64,000 nucleotides of DNA, from positions 1 through 64,000 of the forward strand of contig VBWC01000002.1 in NCBI GenBank assembly GCA_006218035.1, given 5' to 3'. The stretch's first letter is position 1. Every line of letters begins with the position of its first letter. The notes beneath the pieces were generated by a model. It worked only from the letters and a program-made list of their open reading frames with translations. It was not told the origin of the DNA and did not search any database. This DNA comes from Gammaproteobacteria bacterium (lineage in GTDB: Bacteria; Pseudomonadota; Gammaproteobacteria; VBWC01). Shown in pieces: positions 1-9,945 of this stretch. The position numbers and the translations under genes are program-made.

Positions 1-411
1 CTCCAGGTTGGCGTTTTCATTGTGCGGATCGTTGACCGGTTGGCCGTTGTCGGGGTCGGGGTCGGTAATATCGTCTTCCCGGATCGCTCCGGTCATGAGC
101 CAGCCTTCAATGGAGAGCGAGAACCGAACGTCAACATCCTCCTTAATTATTTTTTCTTCAAAAACATTTTGTTTTCTCGTGATGCTGGTTTCAAAAACCC
201 CGTTCATTGAGTCGATATCGTAATAACCTTCTCCAAAAGGCTTTTCCCCGTTTTCTATTCCTAGCATTTCTTGCATACCGGTATCGGCCAGCACACTCCG
301 CTGATAAGCCTTGTAGGTCAGCATGCCGTGCGTGACCAGCTCGTATGCAGCAACATATGCTGGCATAACAGAAAGGGATACGATGATAATTGCTCTTTGA
401 AACTCGTTCAT
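1..411 (-). CDS. Hypothetical exported protein, 3'-truncated by window edge
   Basis: Minus-strand reading from ATG at 411 stays open to position 1: MNEFQRAIIIVSLSVMPAYVAAYELVTHGMLTYKAYQRSVLADTG...FSLSIEGWLMTGAIREDDITDPDPDNGQPVNDPHNENANLE. It has an N-terminal signal-like hydrophobic stretch. It is absent from the ORF track because it runs off the window. Confidence 0.7.
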   Translation of the reverse strand, partial: MNEFQRAIIIVSLSVMPAYVAAYELVTHGMLTYKAYQRSVLADTGMQEMLGIENGEKPFGEGYYDIDSMNGVFETSITRKQNVFEEKIIKEDVDVRFSLSIEGWLMTGAIREDDITDPDPDNGQPVNDPHNENANLE

Positions 412-437
412 TATTAACCTAGAAACCGCTTAACCAA

Positions 438-1007
438 TCACTGACTGATTGCACCCGGTTCATTTTCCAAACGTTCCTTTCGATAAAGAAACGGCCATCC
501 TATTTCAGGATTATATTTTCCTCCCGCCAACATTACGGATTCGTCGTAGAGCGCTGTAGCTAACTGCAAGAGGTGTTTCTCGCGCGCATCATTACCTCGG
601 CAGGATGATCCACGAAGAACCCCTTTCATATACTCAACCCGTTCCTGAAGACTTTCTTTTGATGCATTCATATAGAGCCCATCATCAGCCTGCTTCGCTG
701 GCAAATAACCCGGCTTGTACACCGTAATACTCCGCCATTGACCAGAAACCCCCGGCTTCTCGAAAAGCCACATCGGGATACGGAAGCGGCCCTTCTCGTC
801 TGTCGTTGCCATGTCGATGTAGATACACACCGTCTGGCTTTCGGCAATGCTGACCGACGATGAGCCGGACCACTTGGCGACGACATAGGCTCCCTCGATC
901 GGTTGTTTCGTCTCGGCATCCAGCACTACGCCACTTACCGGTCCACCGACCATGCCGCAGGCCACCAGCACGGGCAGAATGACGATCATTACCATCCATT
1001 TACTCAT
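438..1007 (-). CDS. Putative lipoprotein with carboxypeptidase-regulatory-like domain
   Basis: ORF 189 aa; N-terminus MSKWMVMIVILPVLVACGMV (lipobox-like LVAC) followed by GPVSGVVLDAETKQPIEGAYVVAKW (CarboxypepD_reg-like start). Confidence 0.7.
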   Translation of the reverse strand: MSKWMVMIVILPVLVACGMVGGPVSGVVLDAETKQPIEGAYVVAKWSGSSSVSIAESQTVCIYIDMATTDEKGRFRIPMWLFEKPGVSGQWRSITVYKPGYLPAKQADDGLYMNASKESLQERVEYMKGVLRGSSCRGNDAREKHLLQLATALYDESVMLAGGKYNPEIGWPFLYRKERLENEPGAISQ

Positions 1008-1022
1008 TCGATCTACTTCCCT

Positions 1023-2900
1023 TTACATGCCGGATATACGCCAGACGCCGTCATCGCCCCGGAGAAACTCCAGAAAATAGGCCCGCTGCACTCCGTCGTG
1101 GTCCTGAACGATGGTGTACTGGGCGAACTCCGGAAAGATGGCTCCGTCCACGATAGTGCCGAGCTGATCGACAACCGTCGACAGGCTCGGCGCGAGGTCT
1201 TCGAAGACACGCCGGTATTTTTGGCGGACATCGTCATTCAACGCATTCACCGCGCCATCGATTGCGCCGATACGCAAACGCTCCCGCATCCCGTTATAGA
1301 TACTGCGCAGCATCGCGTCCATGTTTTGCACCGAACCGGCGACGATGGCATGGGTCGATGTGTGCTGCGTTCCGGCGGCATCGGTGACTACGACGGATGC
1401 GGCGTAAACTCCCTCCGCCGCATAGATATGGGTAATCGGGGCAGCGCCGTCCGTGCTTGAGTAGTCGACACTGCCATTATTGTCGAAATCGATCGCAATC
1501 GTTTGTATACCCCCGCCAGCGGTATCGGTGACAACGAATGAGACGTCAAGCGGTGCGATCCCGCAGGCGGGTGCTACTTCTGCTTTGATCGCGGCCTCTG
1601 CGGTGCTGGTCACCTGTATGGATTCGGCTACGGTGACGCCATCAGCGATTGTTCCGGTCACCGCTATCGCACCCTGCCCCGCCGTTAACGGCACGTTGTT
1701 GGCATAGTAGTTTGTCCCGACGATGCAAGCGGTAACGCCATTTACGCTGATGCCGACATTCGGCCTGCCGTTGAAGGTACCACTGACGCTGACGAGGTCA
1801 CTGTTCAGCGTGTCACCGTTTAGCGGGCTGGTAACACTCAGCCCAAGAATATTTCCGACCGGCTTGCTGATGGCATCGGAGGCGCCGTTGCCGGTGTCGG
1901 TCGCGGTGATGCCTAACGCCTGACTGTCCTGCGCGGCAATAGTGGCGCTGAAGCTGCCGTCGGCACTGGCGGTGACCGTGATGGTGGCGCCGGTGTCGAA
2001 GTTGGTGATGGTGACCTGTGCGCCCGCCGGTACGCTGCCGGCCTGTCCGGTGACGGAGACCTGGCCATTGACGACGGGGCCGATGCTGATCAGCGTGGCG
2101 TTGATGGTGACCGTGGCAGGTTCGTAGGTGATGCTAAGGCCTTGCTGGGTGGTGGCGCCGGTGACGCTGGTGGCGGTGAGCTGGTAGGCGTTCGGTCCGG
2201 GTTGCAGGGTCGTGGTGGCGCTGAAGCTGCGGTCCGGGTTGAGCCCGAGCGGCGCGCTGTTGATGGTGAGCGCGGCGCGGATGTTGAGGCTGCCGGTGAT
2301 GGTCAGGTCCGGTTGGTCGGTAATCAGTCCGTCGGCCGGTGACAACAGGGTGATTTGCGGCCGGATGCCGGTAGGTCCGGGCGAACGGTTATACAGCGAA
2401 TACAGGATGCCGAGGTCGCCGAAGTTGACGTAGCCGTCGCCGTTGAGGTCGTTGACCGGCGATGTGCCGTAAAACGCGCCGTACAGCAGGCTGCGGTCGC
2501 GGGCATCGACGATGCCGTCGTTGTTGAGGTCGGGGTCGCAGGCGTTGCCTATACCGTCGTCGTCGCTGTCGCGCTGGTCGGGGTTGGCTATCTGAACGCA
2601 GTTGTCGGCGGTGTCGGGGATGCCGTCGCTGTCCTGGCCGGCGTATACGGGTTTCGCGAATGACGCGATGAAGGTGATGGCGAAGATGAGCGAGAGGACC
2701 AGACTTGCGGTCTCAATACCACAGGCAGCGCGGACATCGCCATGACGTGCCGCGTTGCCACGCGCGATACGCGCGCGACCGTCGCTGTGCCCTGATCTGT
2801 ATGTGACGCCCACCGGTCGCGCCTTCCCCAAGTTCATGTCCGCGAAGTCTGCGCACGCGCCGCAGTACGTTGAACCAATATCCAGACGCGCCCTGCCCAC
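1023..2900 (-). CDS. Exported protein with thrombospondin type-3 repeats, dockerin-like EF-hand pair and PKD-like domain; start codon uncertain
   Basis: ORF 625 aa: DSDGIPDTADNCVQIANPDQRDSDDDGIGNACD (TSP3), DLNNDGIVDARDRSLLYGAFYG + DLNGDGYVNFGDLGILYSLYN (dockerin-like), IAIDFDNNGSVDYSSTDGAAPITHIYAAEGVYAASVVVTD (PKD). The hydrophobic segment LVLSLIFAITFIASFAKPVYA lies about 65 aa from the annotated Met, so the true start is probably internal. Confidence 0.75.
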   Translation of the reverse strand: MGRARLDIGSTYCGACADFADMNLGKARPVGVTYRSGHSDGRARIARGNAARHGDVRAACGIETASLVLSLIFAITFIASFAKPVYAGQDSDGIPDTADNCVQIANPDQRDSDDDGIGNACDPDLNNDGIVDARDRSLLYGAFYGTSPVNDLNGDGYVNFGDLGILYSLYNRSPGPTGIRPQITLLSPADGLITDQPDLTITGSLNIRAALTINSAPLGLNPDRSFSATTTLQPGPNAYQLTATSVTGATTQQGLSITYEPATVTINATLISIGPVVNGQVSVTGQAGSVPAGAQVTITNFDTGATITVTASADGSFSATIAAQDSQALGITATDTGNGASDAISKPVGNILGLSVTSPLNGDTLNSDLVSVSGTFNGRPNVGISVNGVTACIVGTNYYANNVPLTAGQGAIAVTGTIADGVTVAESIQVTSTAEAAIKAEVAPACGIAPLDVSFVVTDTAGGGIQTIAIDFDNNGSVDYSSTDGAAPITHIYAAEGVYAASVVVTDAAGTQHTSTHAIVAGSVQNMDAMLRSIYNGMRERLRIGAIDGAVNALNDDVRQKYRRVFEDLAPSLSTVVDQLGTIVDGAIFPEFAQYTIVQDHDGVQRAYFLEFLRGDDGVWRISGM

Positions 2901-3209
2901 CGGAGCTTTTTCAGCCCGTTATTCTTTTCTCAGAAGCAAGCAGGTACAGCGTTACAGCATACAGAACGTTACTGTTACAGCGAGAGAGTGTTCCGGGTTC
3001 TTGTTGACCATGGGCAAGAGGTATTTTCGTCAAAATTTCCGACATGCCAATTTCCGATCATCAATCACCGTACCGATGTCGTCATGCGCGCTATTACAGT
3101 GCCACAGGCGAACCGGTGCGGCGCGCTGATGGATACTCAAGCGAAGGGGCTCAACCGATACATCACCATCGCCACTTCGGTGATATTCCGGTCGGCGCTA
3201 TGTCATCGG

Positions 3210-3824
3210 CTACGGGCGCACGATCTGGTGTAGTTGCAGATAGCCAACCACCTGATTCGCACAGACGCTTAAATCGACGGTGCCGGTATCGATGCTCAGT
3301 TCGGCCTGCTCGGGCGCTTCGTACGGTGACGAGATGCCGGTGAATTCCTTGATGACGCCGGCGCGGGCCTTTTTATACATGCCCTTCGGATCACGCTGCT
3401 CGCAGATATCCAGCGATGCGTCGCAGAAGACTTCGATAAAGTCGCCCGGCGTAACGAGACCACGAACGCGATCGCGGTCGGTACGAAACGGCGAGATGAA
3501 CGCGGTCAGCACGATCACGCCGGCCTCGACGAACAACTTGGCGACTTCGCCGATGCGGCGTATGTTTTCGACGCGGTCGTCGTCGGAGAAACCGAGGTCA
3601 CCGTTCAGGCCGTGACGGATGTTGTCGCCATCAAGCACGATGGTGCTGCAACCTTTTTTATGCAGAATATCCTCGACGGCATGCGACAACGTCGACTTGC
3701 CGGAACCCGACAGTCCGGTGAACCAGATGATTGCACCCTTGTGCTTGTGCATCGCCTCGCGCTCGGCACGTGTGATGGTGGATTCGTGCCAGACGACGTT
3801 GGTGCTCTTGCTCGATTTGCTCAT
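3210..3824 (-). CDS. cysC: Adenylylsulfate kinase (APS kinase)
   Basis: ORF 204 aa with P-loop GLSGSGKST, DGDNIRHGLNGDLGFSDDDRVENIRRIGEVAKLF, and FISPFRTDRDRVR: classic CysC motifs. Confidence 0.95.
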   Translation of the reverse strand: MSKSSKSTNVVWHESTITRAEREAMHKHKGAIIWFTGLSGSGKSTLSHAVEDILHKKGCSTIVLDGDNIRHGLNGDLGFSDDDRVENIRRIGEVAKLFVEAGVIVLTAFISPFRTDRDRVRGLVTPGDFIEVFCDASLDICEQRDPKGMYKKARAGVIKEFTGISSPYEAPEQAELSIDTGTVDLSVCANQVVGYLQLHQIVRP

Positions 3825-3934
3825 TTTGTTACTCGCTTCGTGATATGAATGTGTGTTGCGGCGCGTGAGACGCGCCTTGTTCCGCCATGGGGTTTAGAAC
3901 CCTTCGGGTTACGATCAGATTGCCCCGACGGCCT

Positions 3935-3961
3935 GGATTCCCGCCTGCGCGGGAATGACAG
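3935..3961. repeat. Short palindromic extragenic repeat (GGATTCCCGCCTGCGCGGGAATGACAG)
   Basis: Stem TTCCCGC / GCGGGAA with loop CTGC; a near-identical sequence occurs at about 8641-8667 (GGACTCCCGCCTGCGCGGGAGTGACGG). Confidence 0.7.
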
Positions 3962-3978
3962 TTACTAAAAGATATATT

Positions 3979-4010
3979 GATGGGTTACGCCCCGTCGGGC
4001 TCCACCCATC
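3979..4010. repeat. Short extragenic inverted repeat (GATGGGTTACGCCCCGTCGGGCTCCACCCATC)
   Basis: Inverted arms GATGGGT (3979-3985) and ACCCATC (4004-4010), intergenic. Confidence 0.55.
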
Positions 4011-4023
4011 CTACAGATAGAAG

Positions 4024-4369
<346 letters not shown>

Positions 4370-4438
4370 TGTGTCTGGTGTGATATCGCGCGTCGCATCG
4401 GACGCGCGAAAAACAAGTATACGGATATATTGTTCGCG

Positions 4439-4807
4439 CTATTCCTTGAGAATGTCGCGTATTTCCTCGAGTTCCTTGCACAGCTGGCGGACGATCTGTT
4501 TCCGCTGGCTGATGTCTGTCTTCGCCTCGGTGCCGGAAAGTTTCTGCCGCGCGCCGGTAATCGTGAAGCCCTGCTCGTAGAGCAGGTCACGTATCTGCCG
4601 AATCAATACGACATCCTGCCGCTGGTAGTAGCGACGGTTGCCACGCCGTTTGACGGGTTTCAGTTGCGGGAATTCCTGTTCCCAGTACCGCAGCACATGC
4701 GGTTTTACTTCACAGAGTTCGCCAACTTCGCCTATCGTCAAATAGCGCTTGTTCGGTATCGCGGCGTATTCGTTAAGTCTCGTTCGGTCCACTATAGGCC
4801 TCGACAC
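4439..4807 (-). CDS. MerR-family transcriptional regulator
   Basis: [45 protein letters not shown] is a MerR HTH. It sits immediately downstream of ihfA, as is common, and overlaps the ihfA 3' end if the GTG at 4807 is used. Confidence 0.9.
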   Translation of the reverse strand: MSRPIVDRTRLNEYAAIPNKRYLTIGEVGELCEVKPHVLRYWEQEFPQLKPVKRRGNRRYYQRQDVVLIRQIRDLLYEQGFTITGARQKLSGTEAKTDISQRKQIVRQLCKELEEIRDILKE

Positions 4808-5075
4808 GGGCTTTGAGCTTCTGACCGGGATGGAATGTCACCACCCGGCGAGCGGTAATTGGAATCTCTTCCCCTGTTTTAGGATTCCGCCCGGGCCGTT
4901 GTCGCTTGGTTCTCAGATTGAAGTTACCGAAACCCGATAACTTGACCTGCCCCCCCGCTTCCAGGGCGGCACGGATTTCTTCGAAGAATATCTCGACAAA
5001 ATCCTTGGCCTCCCGTTTGTTCAGTCCCAAATCCTGAAAAAGCCGTTCTGCTAATTCTGCTTTGGTTAGCGCCAT
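4773..5075 (-). CDS. ihfA: Integration host factor subunit alpha
   Basis: 100 aa [38 protein letters not shown]...[26 protein letters not shown]; downstream of pheT. Confidence 0.97.
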   Translation of the reverse strand: MALTKAELAERLFQDLGLNKREAKDFVEIFFEEIRAALEAGGQVKLSGFGNFNLRTKRQRPGRNPKTGEEIPITARRVVTFHPGQKLKARVEAYSGPNET

Positions 5076-5078
5076 AGA

Positions 5079-7469
5079 CTAATCTCTCAATTTAGCATTA
5101 TGTTTTCCAGAAACCGCCGCAACTACCTGCTCCATAAGGGAATCAACCTCTCGGTCCGTAAGAGTGCGCGAAAATTCCTGTACCGTCAAGCCGAAGGCAA
5201 GACTTTTTTTCCCCGAATCAAGACCTTTCATATGAAATACGTCAAATAACTGTAAGTCAACGAGCGCGTCTCCGGCGACGTTGGCAATGGTATCCCGCAA
5301 CGCACCGGCCTCGGTACGTCCATCCACGATGAAGGCCAGGTCCCGCCGGATCGCCGGGAATTTCGACAACTCCGCGAACCGGGCGGCAGACTCGCAACGA
5401 AGGGCCGCGGCAGCAATCTCGAACAGCACCACGCGCCCGACCAGACCAAGTTTCCGCGCTATCGCCGGATGCACGTCGCCTATCCAGCCGACCGCGCCGT
5501 CGATCGCCGACACCACGCGTGCCGCGCGTCCCGGTTGCAACGCCGGATGCTCCGCCGTTTCGAAACGGAAATCCCCCGGTCGACCACTGAGTGCCAGCAA
5601 GGCCTCCATATCTCCCTTCGCGTCATAAAAGTCTACGTCGGGATTTGCATTGCGGTCCATACCCCATTGTTCCGGGTAACGGCTCCCGGCTACCACACCA
5701 GATACATATTTTTCTTCTTTGACTTCATTGTCTTGAAGGCTGTACTTCAGACCGATTTCGAAAAAGCGCATGCGACTCTGCTGACGGTTTTGATTATAGA
5801 TCAGCGCCTGCAGCAGACCCGGCCAGAGGCTGGCGCGCATCTCGGACATGTCATCGGATATCGGATTCGCCAGCGCGATGGTGCGGGCGCCGGCGGTGAA
5901 ACTGGCTTGCAGTTGTGCGTTGACGAAGCTATAGGTGATCGCCTCAAAGTAGCCGCGGTCCACGAGTATCTGCCTGATCGCCGCGGGCCGCCGCGCCTCT
6001 TCCGGGCGCGGCACGAGCGTCAACTTGCCCGTTAGCGGCGTCTTCGGCAGTTCGTTGTAGCCGTAGATACGCGCCACCTCTTCAATCAGGTCGGCCTCAA
6101 TCGCGATATCGAATCGAAAACCGGGCGGCGTCACCTTCCACTGCGCTCCCTCCTCGCGCACGTCCATACCAAGGCGTCGCAGAATATCCGTCACCTCGTC
6201 GGCCGGTATGGACATCCCGAGCAACTGCTCAAGGCGGCTCGCTCGCAACGTTACCGCGCGCCGCGCCGGCAGCTCACTGTCGATGACCACTTCGATCACC
6301 GGCCCCGCCTGGCCGCCGACGATGTCGAGCAACAGCGCCGTCGCGCGTTCTATCGCGGTACGGGCGAGCCCGGGGTCGACACCGCGCTCGAAGCGATGCG
6401 ATGAATCCGTGTGCAGGCCGTGCTTGCGGGCGCGCCCGGCAATGACGTCTGGCGAAAAGAATGCGCTTTCGAGAAATATATTGGCGGTGTTATCGCTGAC
6501 GGCAGAGGCCTGGCCACCCATGATGCCGGCAAGCGCCTGCGCCTGTTGGCGATCTGCAATCACCAGCGCGTTGTCATCGAGCGTAATCGTCTGACCGTCG
6601 AGCAACGTCAGCGTTTCGCTCGCACGTGCGTAGCGGATACGGATACCGCCATCGAGCCGATCCAGGTCAAACGCATGCATCGGCTGACCGAGTTCCAGCA
6701 GTACATAGTTGGTAACGTCGACCACGGCGCTGATACTGCGCACGCCGCTGCGTCGCAAGCGCTCGCGCAGCCACATCGGCGTGCCTGCCTGCGCGTTGAT
6801 CCCCTTAATGACACGGCCGACGTAACGCGGACAGGCCTGCGGCGCATCGATGTCGACAACAACACTGTCCTTGATCGTCGCCACGACCGGCGCCATCTCC
6901 GGCGAGGCGACCGCCAGCTTGTTGAGCACACCGACCTCGCGCGCGATGCCGGCCACGCTCAGGCAATCGGCGCGGTTTGGCGTCAGATCAACCTCTATGC
7001 AGTGATCGTCCAGACGTAAATAGCCGGTTAACGAGACGCCCGGCACGGCGTCGTCGGGCAGTTCCAGCAGGCCGTCGGATGAGTCGGCAAGACCGAGTTC
7101 CACGGCGGAACACAGCATGCCGCTCGATTCGACGCCGCGCAGTTTGGCCTTCTTGATCGCCATGCCATTCGGCAGACGCGCACCGGTCAATGCCGCCGGC
7201 ACGAGAATTCCGGCACGCACGTTCGCCGCACCGCAAACGATCTGCAACGGTTCCGGCGCGCCGACATCGACGCGGCATACGGTCAGCTTGTCGGCGTCGG
7301 GATGCCGGTCGACCGACACCACCCGGCCCACCACTACGCCGTCCGATGATGCAGCGGCCGGTTCCACACTATCCACCTCGAGACCGGCCATCGTCAGCTG
7401 GGCCACCAGCTGTTCGATGGTAATTCCAGGATCGACCCATTCGCGCAACCAGGCTACACTGAATTTCAT
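5079..7469 (-). CDS. pheT: Phenylalanyl-tRNA synthetase beta subunit
   Basis: 796 aa MKFSVAWLREWVDPGITIEQLVAQLTMAGLEVDSVEPAA...; EMAP/B3/B5 and C-terminal FDX-ACB segments; synteny. Confidence 0.98.
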   Translation of the reverse strand: MKFSVAWLREWVDPGITIEQLVAQLTMAGLEVDSVEPAAASSDGVVVGRVVSVDRHPDADKLTVCRVDVGAPEPLQIVCGAANVRAGILVPAALTGARLPNGMAIKKAKLRGVESSGMLCSAVELGLADSSDGLLELPDDAVPGVSLTGYLRLDDHCIEVDLTPNRADCLSVAGIAREVGVLNKLAVASPEMAPVVATIKDSVVVDIDAPQACPRYVGRVIKGINAQAGTPMWLRERLRRSGVRSISAVVDVTNYVLLELGQPMHAFDLDRLDGGIRIRYARASETLTLLDGQTITLDDNALVIADRQQAQALAGIMGGQASAVSDNTANIFLESAFFSPDVIAGRARKHGLHTDSSHRFERGVDPGLARTAIERATALLLDIVGGQAGPVIEVVIDSELPARRAVTLRASRLEQLLGMSIPADEVTDILRRLGMDVREEGAQWKVTPPGFRFDIAIEADLIEEVARIYGYNELPKTPLTGKLTLVPRPEEARRPAAIRQILVDRGYFEAITYSFVNAQLQASFTAGARTIALANPISDDMSEMRASLWPGLLQALIYNQNRQQSRMRFFEIGLKYSLQDNEVKEEKYVSGVVAGSRYPEQWGMDRNANPDVDFYDAKGDMEALLALSGRPGDFRFETAEHPALQPGRAARVVSAIDGAVGWIGDVHPAIARKLGLVGRVVLFEIAAAALRCESAARFAELSKFPAIRRDLAFIVDGRTEAGALRDTIANVAGDALVDLQLFDVFHMKGLDSGKKSLAFGLTVQEFSRTLTDREVDSLMEQVVAAVSGKHNAKLRD

Positions 7470-7480
7470 CGTGATATCCG

Positions 7481-8680
<1,200 letters not shown>

Positions 8681-8743
8681 TCAGCTACTCCATGAACCCG
8701 GAATACCTGCCGGCACCCTGTCGTTACTGCTTACCCTCGTAAC

Positions 8744-8802
8744 CTTTCCCTTGTTGTTGTCATAAACAAGAAGGGGAAAGACCTCGCAGCCTTCCCCCTT
8801 CT
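8744..8802 (-). promoter_or_regulatory. Two overlapping, mutually exclusive hairpins between rplT and pheS
   Basis: Minus-strand RNA: hairpin A AAGAAGGGGAA(8802-8792)/TTCCCCTTCTT(8778-8768) is a perfect 11-bp stem. Hairpin B CTTTCC..CTTGTT/AACAAG.GGAAAG spans 8780-8744 and reuses the 3' arm of A. Confidence 0.5.
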
Positions 8803-8828
8803 TTGCAGCATTACTACACAGATAATGC

Positions 8829-9188
8829 TTACGCGGCCAGGCAGGTCTTCGCTCTTTCAGCCAATGCCGCAAAACTGCTCTTGTCATGCACCGCGATGTC
8901 GGCGAGTACCTTGCGATCGATCTCAATCGCAGCCTTAGTGAGGCCGTTGATCAACCGGCTGTACGACAGACCGCATTCGCGCGCCGCCGCATTGATACGT
9001 ACAACCCACAATGCACGGAACTGGCGCTTTTTCTGCCGCCGGTCGCGATAGGCATACTGGCCGGCTTTGATGACCGCCTGATTGGCGGCACGGAACACAT
9101 TTTTGCGCCGCGCCATATACCCCTTCGCCTGGACAAGAACTTTCTTGTGGCGGGCTCGGGCGGTTACCCCACGCTTTACTCTAGACAT
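8829..9188 (-). CDS. rplT: Ribosomal protein bL20
   Basis: 119 aa [72 protein letters not shown]. Confidence 0.98.
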   Translation of the reverse strand: MSRVKRGVTARARHKKVLVQAKGYMARRKNVFRAANQAVIKAGQYAYRDRRQKKRQFRALWVVRINAAARECGLSYSRLINGLTKAAIEIDRKVLADIAVHDKSSFAALAERAKTCLAA

Positions 9189-9198
9189 GCTGCAATCC

Positions 9199-9396
9199 TC
9201 AACTATACGGCAACAGACGACGCACGCCGGCGACGTCCGATTCGTTAACCATCATTCCACCGCGCAAATGACGCTTACGTTTGGCGCTCTTTTTCGTCAG
9301 AATGTGCCTCTTGAACGACTGGCCGCGCTTGAATCCGCCCGAACCGGTTCGCTTGAAGCGTTTCGCGGCACCACTGTTTGTCTTTAACTTCGGCAT
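9199..9396 (-). CDS. rpmI: Ribosomal protein bL35
   Basis: 65 aa [46 protein letters not shown]. Confidence 0.98.
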   Translation of the reverse strand: MPKLKTNSGAAKRFKRTGSGGFKRGQSFKRHILTKKSAKRKRHLRGGMMVNESDVAGVRRLLPYS

Positions 9397-9423
9397 TTAA
9401 AAAACTCCGGCTCCAATTCCAAC

Positions 9424-9945
9424 TTAATGTTTCTTCCTGGGCGACACCACCATCACCATCTGACGACCTTCCAGTCGCGGCGACTGCTCGACGATGCCAT
9501 GCTCCGTAAGATCCTGTTCGACACGCTTCAGCAGCTTGAGACCCAGCTCCTGATGCGCCATCTCGCGACCGCGAAAGCGTAACGTCACCTTGGCCTTGTC
9601 GCCCTCTTCCAGAAAACGTATCAACGCACGCAGCTTGACCTGGTAATCGCCGATATCCGTACCCGGCCGGAACTTGATTTCCTTTACCTGGGTCGTTTTC
9701 TGTCTTTTCCTGGCCGCGTGCCGCTTCTTGTTTTCCGCAAAGATAAATTTGCCGTAATCCATGATTCGGCAAACCGGCGGGTCGGCATTAGGAACTATTT
9801 CGACAAGATCAAGTTCGGCTTCCACCGCGCTTTTTTGCGCATCGACTACCGAAACAACTCCGACTTGTCCACCTTCTGCATCAATGAGCCGCACCATAGG
9901 CGACGTGATCTGCTCATTCAAGCGAGTGCGTTTATCAGCTGTAAT
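9424..9945 (-). CDS. infC: Translation initiation factor IF-3 (probable ATT start)
   Basis: ORF body ...[58 protein letters not shown]...; upstream minus strand AAGGAGAGTAGTAATTACAGCTGATAAACGCACTCGCTTGAATGAG gives SD AAGGAG, 7 nt, then ATT at 9945-9943 ([13 protein letters not shown]). Confidence 0.95.
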   Translation of the reverse strand: MTADKRTRLNEQITSPMVRLIDAEGGQVGVVSVVDAQKSAVEAELDLVEIVPNADPPVCRIMDYGKFIFAENKKRHAARKRQKTTQVKEIKFRPGTDIGDYQVKLRALIRFLEEGDKAKVTLRFRGREMAHQELGLKLLKRVEQDLTEHGIVEQSPRLEGRQMVMVVSPRKKH

